A stretch of DNA of 64,000 bases from Salminus brasiliensis (lineage: Eukaryota; Chordata; Actinopteri; Characiformes; Bryconidae), in NCBI RefSeq assembly GCF_030463535.1, contig NC_132881.1:40149973-40213972 (forward strand), given 5' to 3'. This document shows positions 11,010 to 50,460 of the stretch, piece after piece. The notes below the pieces were generated by a model that was given only the letters and a program-made list of their open reading frames with translations, had not been told where the DNA came from and did no database searches. A program made the translations under genes and the position numbers. Within the stretch, counting starts at the first letter, position 1. Every line of letters begins with the position of its first letter.

Positions 11010-12370
11010 ACGAACTGTAACTGTTTATTTCCATTCCTTGAACTATTTCTCATTTTTCTTCATCAATGAAATAGCAGTTGTTAAGTGACAACAATGGTAT
11101 CAATAATGGTATAAATTACATTAATAACAAAATACTACAAAAATCGGTTCTTCTTTTGTCAAAAAAGACAAATAAATAAAATAATAATAAAATAAAAATA
11201 TGAAAAGTATACAAGAATGTTGAATTTCTAAGTAACCTGCCCTGTTTTATTTATTTTCTAACTATTTTTGCACACTGGTTTGCAATTAAAGAGTAGCACA
11301 AATAAAGTAAAATGAAACTTGTGGGATGAAGGAGAAGAATAATGACTGCAAAAAAGGGAGACAATGAAGGGAAAGACGACATACATGCTTCAAATTCCTT
11401 TTCAAAAACTATGCCGTTCTCTCTGTTCTCTCCAGTTCTTCTCTCTATAAACTCTGCAAGTGCAAAAAAAAAAAAAGACTCGCTACTATTCAGGCACAAC
11501 AGGAAAACTAAAAGCACCCACAATGGCCACAATGAAGAAGAACATGAATAATATCAGTAACAGTAATGTGATTCCATATTAATAATGATAATGACTGAAA
11601 AGTTGTGCAAGTTGAACAAAGTAAAAAAAAGCAAGGCGGTGCTTTTAGCTGCTGGGTGAACTCTCGAGCAGCAACATGCCTGACTAGACTGGGCTTGGTT
11701 TCCCAAAAATGATTTGTCTCACACCACGACAGCAAGATCCGTGACGCTCACACTTTAACATGAGGGTGCTTCTGCCATCTGTTATGTAATACCCTCATAC
11801 TTCTTACATGCCTCTGAAGTCACAGCGTGCTTGGCATAATAGTGTTTTTGGGAAATTAAGCTGTGACCATCACAAAGAAAAAGAACATTTGCACAGTGTG
11901 AGCTTGAAATTGTTAATGCAAAGTTTGTTTGTGGGTATCAAAATGTCTCTAAATGTATCTAAAGTTTAGGTCATGTATCCTTGTAGCTGTGTTATTTTCC
12001 CATGGGACAGGGATTACTAGAATTATGAAAGTGTCCTCTTTCCAAATGAGAATTTAAAGGCATGTAAAATTAGACGTATCTGAAGTATGTAGTGTGTTCA
12101 ACTGTCAACTGGACTTTCTCCTGACCTGCAGAAACCCCAAAGAAAAAAAATGAAACACCCAGCTGCAGCAAGTCTAGTAGGAAAAAATGTGATGACCTGG
12201 ACTTTCTTATTCCTGATAGATAGGGATTCTATTATGTCTGTCTCTGATCACCACTCTCCCACTAGCACTGGGTGTAAAGGAGACACCTCATCTTACTTAC
12301 CATTTTATACTTTAGAATCCATTTAATACAAGAAAGATCCCTTACAATGGTTCCAAACCATTCTAAAGAT
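11010..12370. other. Intergenic DNA between convergent genes
   Basis: AT-rich; no gene or clear repeat seen. It probably includes part of the pump's 3' UTR, whose end I cannot fix. Confidence 0.4.
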
Positions 12371-12379
12371 ACAGTACTC

Positions 12380-12385
12380 TTTATT
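12380..12385 (-). terminator. Candidate polyadenylation signal of the calcium pump gene
   Basis: AATAAA on the minus strand, about 565 nt after the stop. Other AT-rich variants nearby could serve instead. Confidence 0.3.
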
Positions 12386-12949
12386 GTTTACTGACAAGTT
12401 GTCCACGAATGAGTGTTCTCTATTGTCTATCAGTGTTAAGCTTGGTTCCTACTGTATGCAAGGTTCATGGAATTAACGTAGACGGTTAATTTAAAATAAT
12501 GAACGGATATTTAACGGATATATATGGCATGTGCCTGACGTCAACAACTCTCCTAAAGCATGACATGAGAACGCAACTGAAATTCTTTAAAAAGAAAAAG
12601 CGTCTGAAGCTGACGAGCAAAACAAGAATATGAAGAAACCCACAAAATGATTTTCACTGCCTGTTCTCATTATCCCTTTATCTCTGATTGTCCAGGTTCA
12701 CTTTTTCCTCCCAATCTTTTCCTCCATTTTCCCTTTTTTGCTTGCGTATTTCTTTTATGGCCTTTTTGCATTTTTTCCCTTGCTTAACTGCTCTTTTCCT
12801 CAGCACCATCGATGCATTTACTTTCCTATTTTACTGATGGCAATTCTACTCTCTCTGCAGGAATGATATTTTCTTCTCTCCATCACTCTTTCTCTCTCTC
12901 TCATGCTCTCTCGTTCTTCCTCTCTCTCTCGCTAACACCCTCTCGATCT

Positions 12950-40280
<27,331 letters not shown>

Positions 40281-40456
40281 TCATACAGTACGCTGCAAAA
40301 TATCCAGTGCAGAATTAAGCCTTACAGTGTTCAGACGTGTCCATCTGGACTCAAATCAACACCGAACACTTTCACTTAGTACTGAATACAGATCCTTTCT
40401 GCCTTTTTCTACCCAGTTGGTTTCACTAATGCTGCTCAGATAACATAGGTCCAACT

Positions 40457-41677
40457 CTTTTCCTATGTTAAAGCTTCTTGAACCGTATTCTGATTTAAGA
40501 CAATCCACTAAAACATGAATTTAACGATGTAATTCTGTAATATTCTCATCAGCTACATATGTATGACTTAGCTATCTACAGTCTCTACAGCATTGCAATG
40601 TCGTTGGTCACTGCGATGCTCTCCTCTGCTTCGTCTGGTCTTCTCATGCACCTGTTACCTCCCACCCCACTGAGGCAATTCAACAAGCTTTCCTTTCGAT
40701 CTAAACCAGGAAAATACCTCCCTCACACGTTCAGGTATACGAAGCAGCGTCTGGCTAGCTGTATAATTCACAAGCAGAATTCCTCCAGGACCCTGGTGCA
40801 ACATAGACACAGTGCAACACAATACAAGTGCACAGACAACACAACACAGTACAGGCAGAAAATAATAAATAATTGGGGTAGTGTGCAAATTATGCAATGT
40901 GTTTAAGCTTTTCCTATGTTAAAGCTTCTTGACCCGTATTCTGATTTAAGACAATCTACTAAAACATGAATTTAACGATGTAATTCTGTAATATTCTCAT
41001 CAGCTACATATGTATGACTTAGCTATCTACAGTCTCTACAGCATTGCAATGTCGTTGGTCACTGCGATGCTCTCCTCTGCTTCGTCTGGTCTTCTCATGC
41101 ACCTGTTACCTCCCACCTCACTGAGGCAATTCAACAAGCTTTCCTTTCGATCTAAACCAGGAAAATACCTCCCTCACACGTTCAGGTATACGAAGCAGCG
41201 TCTGGCTAGCTGTATAATTCACAAGCAGAATTCCTCCAGGACCCTGGTGCAACATAGACACAGTGCAACACAATACAAGTGCACAGACAACACAACACAG
41301 TACAGGCAGAAAATAATAAATAATTGGGGTAGTGTGCAAATTATGCAATGTGTTTAAGCTTTTCCTATGTTAAAGCTTCTTGAACCGTATTCTGATTTAA
41401 GACAATCTACTAAAACATGAATTTAACGATGTAATTCTGTAATATTCTCATCAGCTACATATGTATGACTTAGCTATCTACAGTCTCTACAGCATTGCAA
41501 TGTCGTTGGTCACTGCGATGCTCTCCTCTGCTTCGTCTGGTCTTCTCATGCACCTGTTACCTCCCACCTCACTGAGGCAATTCAACAAGCTTTCCTTTCG
41601 ATCTAAACCAGGAAAATACCTCCCTCACACGTTCAGGTATACGAAGCAGCGTCTGGCTAGCTGTATAATTCACAAGT
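40457..41677 (+). repeat. 451-bp tandem triplication (third copy truncated)
   Basis: Copies at 40457-40907, 40908-41358 and 41359-41677. By eye copies 1 and 2 differ at about three bases, and copies 2 and 3 at one. Copies 1 and 2 end with about 130 bp of LINE 3' UTR that matches 43041-43160; copy 3 lacks it and runs into unique DNA at CACAAGTAAGC. The array lies just upstream of the pump's start codon, inside the probable 5' intron. Confidence 0.95.
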
Positions 41678-41734
41678 AAGCTGCAAAGATGTGTATATAA
41701 CTAAATATGATGCAATTCATTGCACTGCAGCTCT

Positions 41735-42060
41735 CAGCAAAGCGGTCTGCAGCCAGCCAGCCAGCCGAAGGAGCGTTGCATCAGACTGTCAGTCAGGTGA
41801 TGCTGAAAACATAAATACTGGCCTTGTAACACAGGAAACGCAATTAAGCTGAGCTTGCAGTCAAGTTTAGCCAGTTTAGCACGTAGCTAGCTATCTATAG
41901 TTTTGCTGCACTGTTGCTGTTATGGTGAAATACTTAGGCTAGCTAGCTGCGCTCCTGTCCATTTCTCAGTAGAACTAGCTAGCATAGCTAGCATAGCTAG
42001 TTAGCTAACGGTTCTTCGCACTACGGTTAGCTAGCTAGCTAGCATCCCGCTAGCAGCAGA
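41735..42060. other. CTAG-rich unique region
   Basis: Clusters of CCAG and GCTAGCTAGC steps around 41755-41765, 41880-41950 and 41975-42050 form many overlapping short palindromes upstream of the pump gene. No function is evident. Confidence 0.5.
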
Positions 42061-42068
42061 CTACTCAC

Positions 42069-42260
42069 CAGTTCAGTTATAATCCCGTCTCCAGTTAACC
42101 GAGTACAGTTACACCGACGTGAATCCAAGATGCCAAACCTCTGTAATACGACCGAAAAGCCTCCTACTAAGACTCCTGTAGAGTGGTTAGATGGCTACTT
42201 CGCAGTGCAGCGGCAGTCTTGGCGAATCTAGCGCTATATTGACAGCTATCGTTACTGTAT
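42069..42260 (-). other. atp2a3: Probable noncoding first exon and promoter side of the pump gene
   Basis: The minus strand has a consensus donor AACTG|GTGAGTAG at 42068-42069, downstream of CpG-containing DNA (42100-42700). With the acceptor at 40199, two bases before the ATG, a leader exon must exist; this is the best candidate. The upstream limit is a guess. Confidence 0.35.
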
Positions 42261-42900
42261 CGCCCCCCAGAATTCTGCATGATCCGACAAATTATAGGGG
42301 ACCCAACGGCGAAGCAATCGCCCGCATTTCCTTCCTAACTGCCTGGCCACACAAAGCCTACTGGAGTTTCCTAGCTATCGTTTAAAGCAGAATAGACTGG
42401 CGCTGTTCGCTGTTCGCTTTAATCCTCCCCCGCTCTCTCCCGTCTAAATAAGCATCGCTTTATTTCATACTAGGCCACGGACTGGTATTACTCTAGCAGC
42501 AGCTTCTGGCGCAGAGGTCCTCGGCGCAGCGATGTAGCCAATGAGCGAGCGGGAAAACGGATTGAAGGGGGAAACGAACCAATGCCGTGCCCTTCTGCGA
42601 GAAAGTCCCGCCTCCTCGTTGTTTGCTGCAGCAGGGAGGGGCGTCAGGTGGCAGCGCTTAACCAGTAGCCGTGCTGTGCGACTGTGGTTGTCATGGTGAT
42701 TGACTTGCGTGTGCACCATTTGGGGTAAAGTCCATTTTTATGAGCACTTTTCATCGCCAATGGAAAGTCCTACAGCGACAGACGCCATCTATTACTGCTT
42801 TTGACGGGGTTTAAAGGGAAAATACACCGTTTTCTCACGTTTTGCATAATATTCATCCGTTGAGTGATGTTGCATGGTGCAGGAACCAGGACTGTCTATA
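42260..42900. promoter_or_regulatory. GC-richer region, likely pump promoter
   Basis: The GC- and CpG-richest stretch of the window (about 42420-42680), with a CCAAT-type string at 42537-42541 (AGCCAATGAG). It sits between the candidate leader exon and LINE debris. Confidence 0.35.
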
Positions 42901-42959
42901 ATGCAAATTAGGGAGGACAGACTAACTCGAGCTCTGTGTCCTGTGGATTATGCTGAGTA

Positions 42960-43250
42960 AGACCTCAAGTCAAGTCAAGTCAAGTGGGTTTTATTGTCAT
43001 TTCAACTACATACAGAGTACACGGTGAAACGAAACAACGTTCCTCCAGGACCCTGGTGCAACATAGACACAGTGCATACAGAACACAAGTGCACAGACAA
43101 TACAACACAGTACAGACAGAGAATAATAAATAATTGGGTGTGCAAATTATGCAGTGTGCAATAAATATTGAGTCCAGTGAGGTAGTAAGGTTATTAGTGC
43201 AAAATGCTTTGTGCAAAAATGTTTCCCATTTTATCTGGGGTAAATGGTTG

Positions 43251-43285
<35 letters not shown>

Positions 43286-43690
43286 TGTGTGTGTGCATGT
43301 AGCAGAAAAGACATCAGTTCAGAAGTTGAGTTGGGTTGAGAAGTCTGATGGCTTGGGGGAAGAAGCTATTGCAGAGTCTGGTCGTGTTGGGCCGGATGCT
43401 GCGGTACCTTCTTCCTGATGGCAGGAGGGAGAACAGTCTGTGTGAAGGGTGGGTGGAGTCATCCACAATGCTGGTTGCTTTGCGGATGCAGCGGGTGGTG
43501 TAAATGTCCCTGACGGAGGGGAGAGAGACTCCGATGATCCTCACAATGCGTTGGAGGGTCTTGCGGTCAGAGGCTGTGCAGGTCCCAAACCAGGCAGTGA
43601 TGCAGCTGCTCAGGATGCTCTCTATGGTCCCTCTATAGAAGAGGGTGAGGATGGATGGAGGGAAGTAGAGACACTGCTGGGCTTATAACA
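42960..43690 (-). mobile_element. LINE 3' end (L2/CR1/Rex-like), minus strand
   Basis: Minus frame 43314-43544 reads MRIIGVSLPSVRDIYTTRCI, DDSTHPSHRLFSLLPSGRRY and NSFFPQAIRLLNP, the conserved post-RT tail of these LINEs. The 3' UTR follows to about 42960 and shares about 120 bp with the 40.7 and 41.2 kb repeats. It is 5' truncated and so inactive. Confidence 0.8.
43252..43285. repeat. (GA)n microsatellite
   Basis: GA run with one A insertion inside the LINE 3' UTR. Confidence 0.9.
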
Positions 43691-43939
43691 GAAACCTGAC
43701 CTTATAACAGAAACAATGATTGGTCAATTGCCTGGTGTCATTAACCAGTCATTAATGTAGTGAGTTAAACCAAATGAGTGTAAGACTAACAGTAAGGATG
43801 GACATTAAGGCTTTCCTTCTTGCACACAGGTTTAATAAGACAGACCCCTCCAAAATCCTCTCTGACCATGTAGTAATAAATGAGGGGTTGTCCTAATTTC
43901 TCTGAAAACAATTGCCTTTCTATTAATTACATTAACAAA

Positions 43940-44400
43940 TTATTACAATGAAGATGAAATATCAGTATGTTAGTAATGTTAAAAAGAAAAATGAGTGTCT
44001 TAATTTTTTACATGATTGTAGATATGATCTGTTTACAAAAAGACAAACTCAGTGGCCAATGTATTAAAGGGGTTAGAACCTTCAAACTCTTAGGGGTTAA
44101 AGTGTCATCTGATTTATTCTGGAATGACATGCAGCCAGGTTTTTATTACTTTAGCATGTGAGGCATGCAGGGCTCGCCACATACGTTTTGGTTCAGATCT
44201 ATGAGCCATTCATTAGGCCTGTGCTGGGTTATGCATTCCTAGTCTGGGCTGGACTGTCAAAACAACATATTACAGGCTTAGAGAGAGTACAGACAAGATA
44301 CTGCCAAATTATTGGAGTTCCCCTTCCATATTTTCAGACTCAGAGGAGAAAGGAGATTTCTGAGGCAACACTAAGTACACAACAATAAGTACAGACTCAG
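43940..44400 (+). pseudogene. LINE reverse-transcriptase remnant, frameshifted
   Basis: Two + frames together resemble the end of a LINE RT domain: FKLLGVKVSSDLFWND (43967-44161), then after a frame change YEPFIRPVLGYAFLVWAGLS and ITGLERVQTRYCQIIG. The IRPVL-Y-VW...LERVQ-R pattern is characteristic. Breaks and the short length show it is dead. Confidence 0.75.
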
Positions 44401-44739
44401 CAATAAGAGAGACATTAATGTTGTCATTGGTAGGACAGTTAAATATAAATTTGGTAAATATGAGTGTGTAATGTAGTATGTGAGTATATTGCGCTATACA
44501 GAAATAGAATTCACTGTCCATTAGTAAATTGCTGGGCAGGGCATCTATATGAACATATACAATTTATTTGCAGAAAAATAAATAAAACTCCAAAAATCAA
44601 AACCTTTTTTAAAACTTTATTGCTGGTGCCCTTCTTCTTCTCGCCTGTGTCTTCCCTGTCATTTACCATATGTCATTAAAAAGCCACTGTTAATGAACTA
44701 GCAGTCTGTTGCTTTTCTCTTGGCCTTGTAATTTCCCAT

Positions 44740-45120
44740 CAGGGTAATCACAGACCCCATTTACACCTGGTCATGTCATGCGACTACTATCTGGATTGTA
44801 TCCTGATAAGATTTTTGCCACTTGCATTTATACTTGGTAGTCAGATGTGTCTCTGGTTAGTCAGTCTGGAGTCTAATTGCTGTGTGGGACTGAATATGCA
44901 AATTTACTTGTTGCACTGCAATTATTACTGGTGTTTAACTTGCATTGGGAGGGGTTTCGGTTTTCGAATGTGTTCTGGAGAGATAGATGCGTTCACACTG
45001 CTATAACATGGCTTCACTGCATCTTAGACCACCTCTTGAAGTGGTTTGAGTGATCAGAGTTGTATCTGTTTTAAATGCATCTTGGGTGCATTTTGGTGGC
45101 CAGATATCCTGACATTCAAG
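44740..45120. mobile_element. Possible MITE remnant
   Basis: CAGACCCCATTTACACCTGG then TCATGTCATGCGAC resembles the terminus of a widespread fish DNA element, with looser similarity near 44995-45070. Not resolved further. Confidence 0.35.
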
Positions 45121-46338
45121 ACGCATGAAGTGACCAGATGCCATCTTAAGAACAAGAATGACATTGGCTTCTTATTCACTTCTTTTTTGTATTTTCCTGT
45201 CCACCTTAAACGTTGTTATAGTTATAAAGTATTTGACTGATTTGCAAAATCAATGCTTCCAATGCATCCTACACACCAATATTATAAGGTATAGACTAGA
45301 TACTAATCTAAATAGTGCAGGTAAATTTGGCAGGTTAGTGCACAATATATTAACATACTAACCCGTTTTCTACCAACAGGAAGTGAGGAAGCATTGCTAT
45401 GCCAACATACAGCACTGCAAGTTCTCCAGTCGCTACTGCTGCCACACTTGTCATTTTCTAATAATTGTTCCAGTAGCTCCTTCCTTTGCATTTTGCATTG
45501 CATTGTGGGATAATAGTGTACATCCTAACCACACTTGAAAAACAACTGGTGCTGAGTATCCATCGTATATATGTACTACATACTTCATGCTTAAAAACTA
45601 GCCTGTATTAGTAACTTAAACAAAGCCACAAATAGGAAGACACGACAAGTGCTGAGAACTTTCAATTCAAGCAATTTGTGAAGCAGATCATTCTAGAGCT
45701 CAGTAGCATCATTTTAACCCTTTTAACATACAAAATATTCAATATTGTATTGAATCTTGACTTTAGCATTTAAATTGTAAATTTGTATTGAATCAGAAAA
45801 CAATATTTCCTTTTTGTACTGTAAAACCATTGTGCATGTGCACTGTTATCTTAAAAAATATTTTCGATGGGAACTTTTTTTGTCTGACACTGCCCTGAAA
45901 GTATCTCTCAAATAAATGGAAATCTTTTCAATAAGTACCTGGTTCCTATCGCTGTTTAAGCCATTCCAACTCAGTTCTTCTCTCTATAATGGCACACAAA
46001 ACACTTCTGAATTCATTTGGTTACATCTAAACAATTTAGTGTGCAGCAAATCTGAAAAAATGGTGTAATTCCCCTTTAAGTGCTCCCTTCTGCAAACATG
46101 CCCAAACCAGACATGAAGGGCTCAGGTGTGGAAGAGTAAGGAACATTTAAAACTGTGCAGGGCGCTGTGTCCCGAGGCCTATACATAAAAAAATACATAA
46201 AAGTATGCTTAGAACAAATAAGTGACAAGTTAGTTGTGACAAGGACACTGTGACATATGCGCTCTAGGGTCAAGCTGACACATCCTTTTTGAACTCTGCA
46301 ATCTGTTTGGGACTTGGGTATTTGTAAATATGAACCGC

Positions 46339-46393
46339 ATGGTGCTGTGCTGTGCTGCATGGTGCTGTGCTGTGCTGCATGGTGCTGTGCTGT
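46339..46393. repeat. 20-bp tandem repeat, about 2.7 units
   Basis: Unit CATGGTGCTGTGCTGTGCTG. A related GGTGCTGTGCTG string recurs at about 50132. Confidence 0.9.
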
Positions 46394-47176
46394 TTTGTGA
46401 CCAAATCTGGCACTGACAGTGATGACCGTGTGTGGGGGGAGGGTAGAAAGAGATGCCCCAAGGCAAAAGTGACCCAATTAAGTAGCCATAATTATCTGTC
46501 CCTATATATCTGTGGCTAATTACTATCATACCCTCTATAGAATTCATTCTTGCATGGATTCGGGCCTATATTTATCTGGCCATGGCACTCACTCAGATCA
46601 TGCTGTGAATGGGAACCTTTTTTTTCTTTTTTTCTAATGAAGTGAATTACATTACATAAAAAAATGCTGCATTATTCTTTTAATTCTGGGCAGAACCCGT
46701 GGAGCAAAGCCCTTCAGGGTGGTATTTCACTAAACAAACATTCAGTGCAGTGACCCTGCTGTGATAGACTATAAGGAACAGGTTCAAGTAAACTGACTTT
46801 CTCAAAGCTGTATATAGAGCTCTATTAAATGTTTAGATGCAAAATGCAATAAAAGCTATTTTCAGCATTTGGTTTCAGTGTACTAATGTGTAGAATCATA
46901 AGCTTGGATGTATACTAACAAGCTATTTCTGTGCTATATGATTAAGAATCTTATTGTTATCAAAGAATGAAAAATGTGTTTTTTATTGCAATATATATAT
47001 TTGTAATATTTGGTTTTCAAGGTCCTGATTGAAAAAAAAACAACCTAACCTAAATGTAATTAACAATAAAATGATGGGTTTATAATCTAACCCCAACATA
47101 ATATAATATGGGTCATTATTGTGATCATGTGTGATTAGTAGGTGTACACATACACACCATCAAATTAGATGCCCGT

Positions 47177-47518
47177 TTAAAGCTGCATTGTTCAGAATTG
47201 GTCATTCTTGCTCTCGGGCTCCCCCTACAGTCCTGTTGTGTAATTTACACTTTGAACCACCCCCAAGAAGAACAGGCTGTACACATGAATTTGCTAACGC
47301 GGTGCAAAATACTAGCATCCGAAGTTAAAGAATCACTGTCATGGCAGAGTAATATTACAGGATTTTAGACAAATATGACTTTGGTTACAGTGCAGTTAGC
47401 AGCATTCCAATCCCAGAGTAGCAACAACAGAGATGCTACTCTCCATATTACAACCCAAATTATTTCAAAGTCGCTATTTAAAGCTGTAAGGCAAACATTT
47501 TACATAATGCTGCTTTAA
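47177..47518. mobile_element. MITE, family C copy 2, TTAA flanks
   Basis: Ends AGCTGCATTGTTCAGAATTG and, inverted, AGCAGCATTATGTAAAATG, bordered by TTAA at 47177-47180 and 47515-47518. Shares layout and internal blocks (CTTGCTC...GGGCTCCCCCTA) with 31521-31839. Confidence 0.75.
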
Positions 47519-48164
47519 ATTAATCAAATGTATTTGTGCTTAACATTGATTAGCTTCATCTACAGTGTCTGTCAAGGGGTGTATATATTAGGCAGCAAGT
47601 GAACAGTCAAGTTCTTGAAGGTGATTTTGTGTTAAAAGCATGAAAAAGTGGTAAATACCTACCAAAAGTGCTCCAAGAGAGGATAACTAGTGAACTGTGA
47701 ACAGTGTCAGGGGCACCTAAAGCTCATTGATGCGATCCATAGAGCCCTAGCTCACAACTAACAGGACTTAACGGATCTGCTGCTAAAGTCTTGGTGTCAA
47801 ATATCACAGGATGCCTTTAGAGGTCTTGTGAAGTCCATGCCTTGTTGGGTCAGATCTGTTGTGGTGCCACAAGGGTGGCCTACTCAACATGTTGTGGCTG
47901 TGTATACAGTTTTGCATAATATTTTTTCGCTGAATTAGAGAATATAGATCACATGATATACAAAACTGTACTGTTAAACTATGCCCAGACAGTTTATCAC
48001 AGAGGCACATTTTTTGTTAAAAGTGGTTTACTATAAACGTAGTGTAAAAGACAGCAAGCTCACATGCTGGATTAAGAAACAACAACAAACCAACATGAGC
48101 AATCAAACAATCATGATAATCATCCGTTCTCACAGTCCTCACTTTTCTTTTCACTTATCTCTCC

Positions 48165-48189
48165 TTACAATGGGTAATCCCGCCAGAGG
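48165..48189 (-). CDS. pold4: pold4 coding exon 4
   Basis: Only 25 bp: completes Ser and encodes LWRDYPL plus TAA. Confidence 0.93.
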
Positions 48190-49936
48190 CTGAAACACAG
48201 AACAGAACAATAATAGTAATGTCAGACACATGAGCGCATACTGGTGAAGTACAGAATGTGGTTAGTGATTGTACAGACAAAGCAGATATGCAAATTACCT
48301 CACACTGCAGACTTCAATGTGTCTGTGTCATGTTATTCATGTTAAATATATATGTGTGCACGACTGGTGTGCTTGCTCATAGTACCTATGCGTGTACTCT
48401 GGGTCCATGCTCTCCTTCAATATGTCTTTAATCTCCTGTGGGGGGTCCAACCCATGCAGTGCTGCCCGCTCCCACCTCTGCAAACGACTGATCCCTACAC
48501 ACACATTCACACATGCAGGAGGAGAGAGCTTTTACTGTGAGTAAGAAGGCATATAATTGAATCCTAAATTACTTCTGTGAAATCTGGTAAGAACTGGTAA
48601 GAATTAAATAAGCAATCGACAATTCCTTTTTGGTGTGCACATATTTAAAGACGCAGCCATTTCAAGTCAAGTCAGATTTATTTGTATAGCTTTTTACAAC
48701 TGTGGTCGTCACAAAGCAGCTTTACATAATTAGTAATTAATAAAAAACAGAGACAGAGAAGTGACGTAAGACATGAAGGATCAAAGACCCCCAGTGAGCA
48801 AGCCAACGGCAACATATCAGAATAATATGACCCCCTACCTAATAGTGGAAATAACCACCCTTGGCTAAGACTACACTAGTTAGATGATATGGCATGGAGG
48901 TGTTCATTATAAAGGTTAACTGGTCAACAGTGGTGTGTTGATTGCTCTGTACCAGTCGTCTTTCCCCTCTGGCATCAATGGCCAGTGGGGCACCACTGTT
49001 ATGCCATTGGAAGGCACTCACTGTGTGAGAAAGGCATTCTCTGGAGGCTCTAGAACATCCTACAAAGTTATGGGTTTCCGAGATGCTACCCCTCTTCGCT
49101 CACTGTCACAGTCATATCAGTATATTCTGATCACCGTCGGTTTGGAATGAACTCGGCCAGGGGCATTACAGATACCATGTGATAGGGTCGGCTGCACAGA
49201 TAAGTGAACACACGAGCTAGTTGTACCAGAGTGCAAAACGATCGCATTTTGGTGTGATTTGAATGATGTCCGAAAGGGTTCCTGGAAAAGCGTGGTAGCA
49301 TCATTGAAGCCACCGCAGTACAGGTGTGCCAAGAATGGACATCTTACACAAAGAGGCCTTTCCAACGGGATAACAGTGGTGCCCTACGGGCCATTGATGC
49401 CAGAAGGGAACAAAAATTCTGGCAATTGTCACAGCAATCGGCGCGCCACTGTTTGCCAGCAGACAAGTCTGCTTGTATTTGGCCTGTTTGACCTCTTCAA
49501 AAGGTTGAGAAAGGGCATTCCCTTTGCGGCAGTAATAATAACTTCCTGGTGGACTAAACATGTGTCTGTGTTGTGAGAGCACCATAACGGCTTTCTCTGT
49601 TACCTGTGCATGGCCCAAAACGCCAGTCCAAGTCAAACTTCCTCAGCTCCTGCAGATCAATCTCTCTCTTACTTGGGCGAGGAGGTTCTGGATCTGAGAG
49701 AGTATCACATGGTAATAACATAACAATTAACCCCATATTACAACCCTGTTCATTCATCTCTAGAGCTTTGATGACTAACCATTTAACAATAACACGGTTC
49801 TAATGTAAACTGCACACTGTCGCACAATCTCACCTGCAGCCGGGGGAGAAGGAGGTTTCTTGTTTCTTCGGTCATTTTTTTTTGCCCTCTTCACTACTTT
49901 AAATGTGTCAGTGATGAGGCCACGTTTGGCTGTCAT
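48165..49936 (-). CDS. pold4: DNA polymerase delta subunit 4 (p12)
   Basis: Smallest subunit of the replicative polymerase delta; it stabilises the holoenzyme and in mammals is degraded after DNA damage. Four coding exons (49834-49936, 49604-49693, 48386-48494, 48165-48189) sum to 327 nt, 108 residues; human p12 has 107. Landmarks: N-terminal MTAKRGLITDTFKVVKRAKK (RLITDSYPVVKR in human), LRKFDLDWRFGPCTG, ISRLQRWERAALHGLDPP and the C-terminal SLWRDYPL. The PIP-like N-terminal motif (Leu-Ile-Thr-Asp-x-Phe) is recognisable. The gene is divergent from ssrp1. Identity is secure from colinear motifs across all four exons. Confidence 0.95.
48386..48494 (-). CDS. pold4: pold4 coding exon 3
   Basis: Encodes ISRLQRWERAALHGLDPPQE, then IKDILKESMDPEYTH. 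Confidence 0.95.
48664..48830 (+). repeat. Teleost dispersed repeat (in pold4 intron)
   Basis: CAGATTTATTTGTATAGCTT, then CACAAAGCAGCTTTACATAA and CCCCCAGTGAGCAAGCCAAC are hallmarks of a very common fish repeat, probably a LINE 3' region. Confidence 0.65.
48835..49580 (+). mobile_element. Unclassified interspersed element (in pold4 intron)
   Basis: About 745 bp of sequence unlike its surroundings, with an even base composition: CCTAATAGTGGAAATAACCA at the left, then blocks such as TGTACCAGTCGTCTTTCCCC, CAGTGGGGCACCACTG and AACAGTGGTGCCCTACGGGC. The last two read as a distant inverted pair (GTGGGGCACCACTGTTAT / ATAACAGTGGTGCCC). It looks like an old mobile element; I see no intact transposase. 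Confidence 0.55.
49604..49693 (-). CDS. pold4: pold4 coding exon 2
   Basis: Encodes DPEPPRPSKREIDLQELRKF and DLDWRFGPCT, the most conserved block. Confidence 0.95.
49834..49936 (-). CDS. pold4: pold4 coding exon 1
   Basis: ATG two bases after the acceptor (CCCTAG|GCATG). 34 codons plus one base, ending PPSPPAA. Basic and Pro-rich after the PIP-like motif. Confidence 0.94.
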
Positions 49937-50259
49937 GCCTAGGGAGAATCAATGGTGTCTGTTATATTTTAGATCTACACATATAGAAGAACTACACATT
50001 CAGGATCTATGACATGCATGTCCCATATGATCTAACAAACTGTCCCCTATTGCCCAACACCCTTTAATGACCGGACGTCCCAGAACATGTCGAATGGATG
50101 CTGGATGTTATAACGCTGTAAAGGTACACACGGTGCTGTGCTGTATTGTGTCCCGTACTGTACTGTTTCCTGTTCCTAAACTAGACTGTGTTCACATATT
50201 TGAAAGGTAGCCTCGGCTCTCATGTGCGTGCACGCTTTACTGTACCGTATAACACTTAC

Positions 50260-50460
50260 CTGCAGGTGTTTATCCGACAAGTGTAAACTCTTTAAACACC
50301 ACGGATCCTCTGTCAGTAAAAAGATTTGCTACCCGACCATTTACAAAACAAGGGAAGGGGTGTGGCTACGTCACTGCGTGATGACGCATATGGGTGCTCA
50401 TTTGGTACGTATGACGTACGCTCTGTTGTTGCGCTGCTCTCCCGTTCGGTTCAGTTAGAG
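50260..50460 (-). promoter_or_regulatory. pold4: pold4 noncoding first exon and promoter region
   Basis: A consensus donor CCTGCAG|GTAAGTG on the minus strand ends a leader exon at 50260. Upstream are CRE/ATF-like strings (TGACGTAC and TGATGACGCAT, about 50370-50420). The transcription start is not fixed. Confidence 0.5.

Noticed and set aside
40559-41679. Three repeated + frames of up to 115 codons
   Set aside because: They are one frame copied by the 451-bp triplication and run into LINE 3' UTR; no protein family recognised.
46076-46547. Minus-strand frames of 105-133 codons with HSTAPC-type repeats
   Set aside because: Generated by the 20-bp tandem repeat at 46339-46393; no domain.
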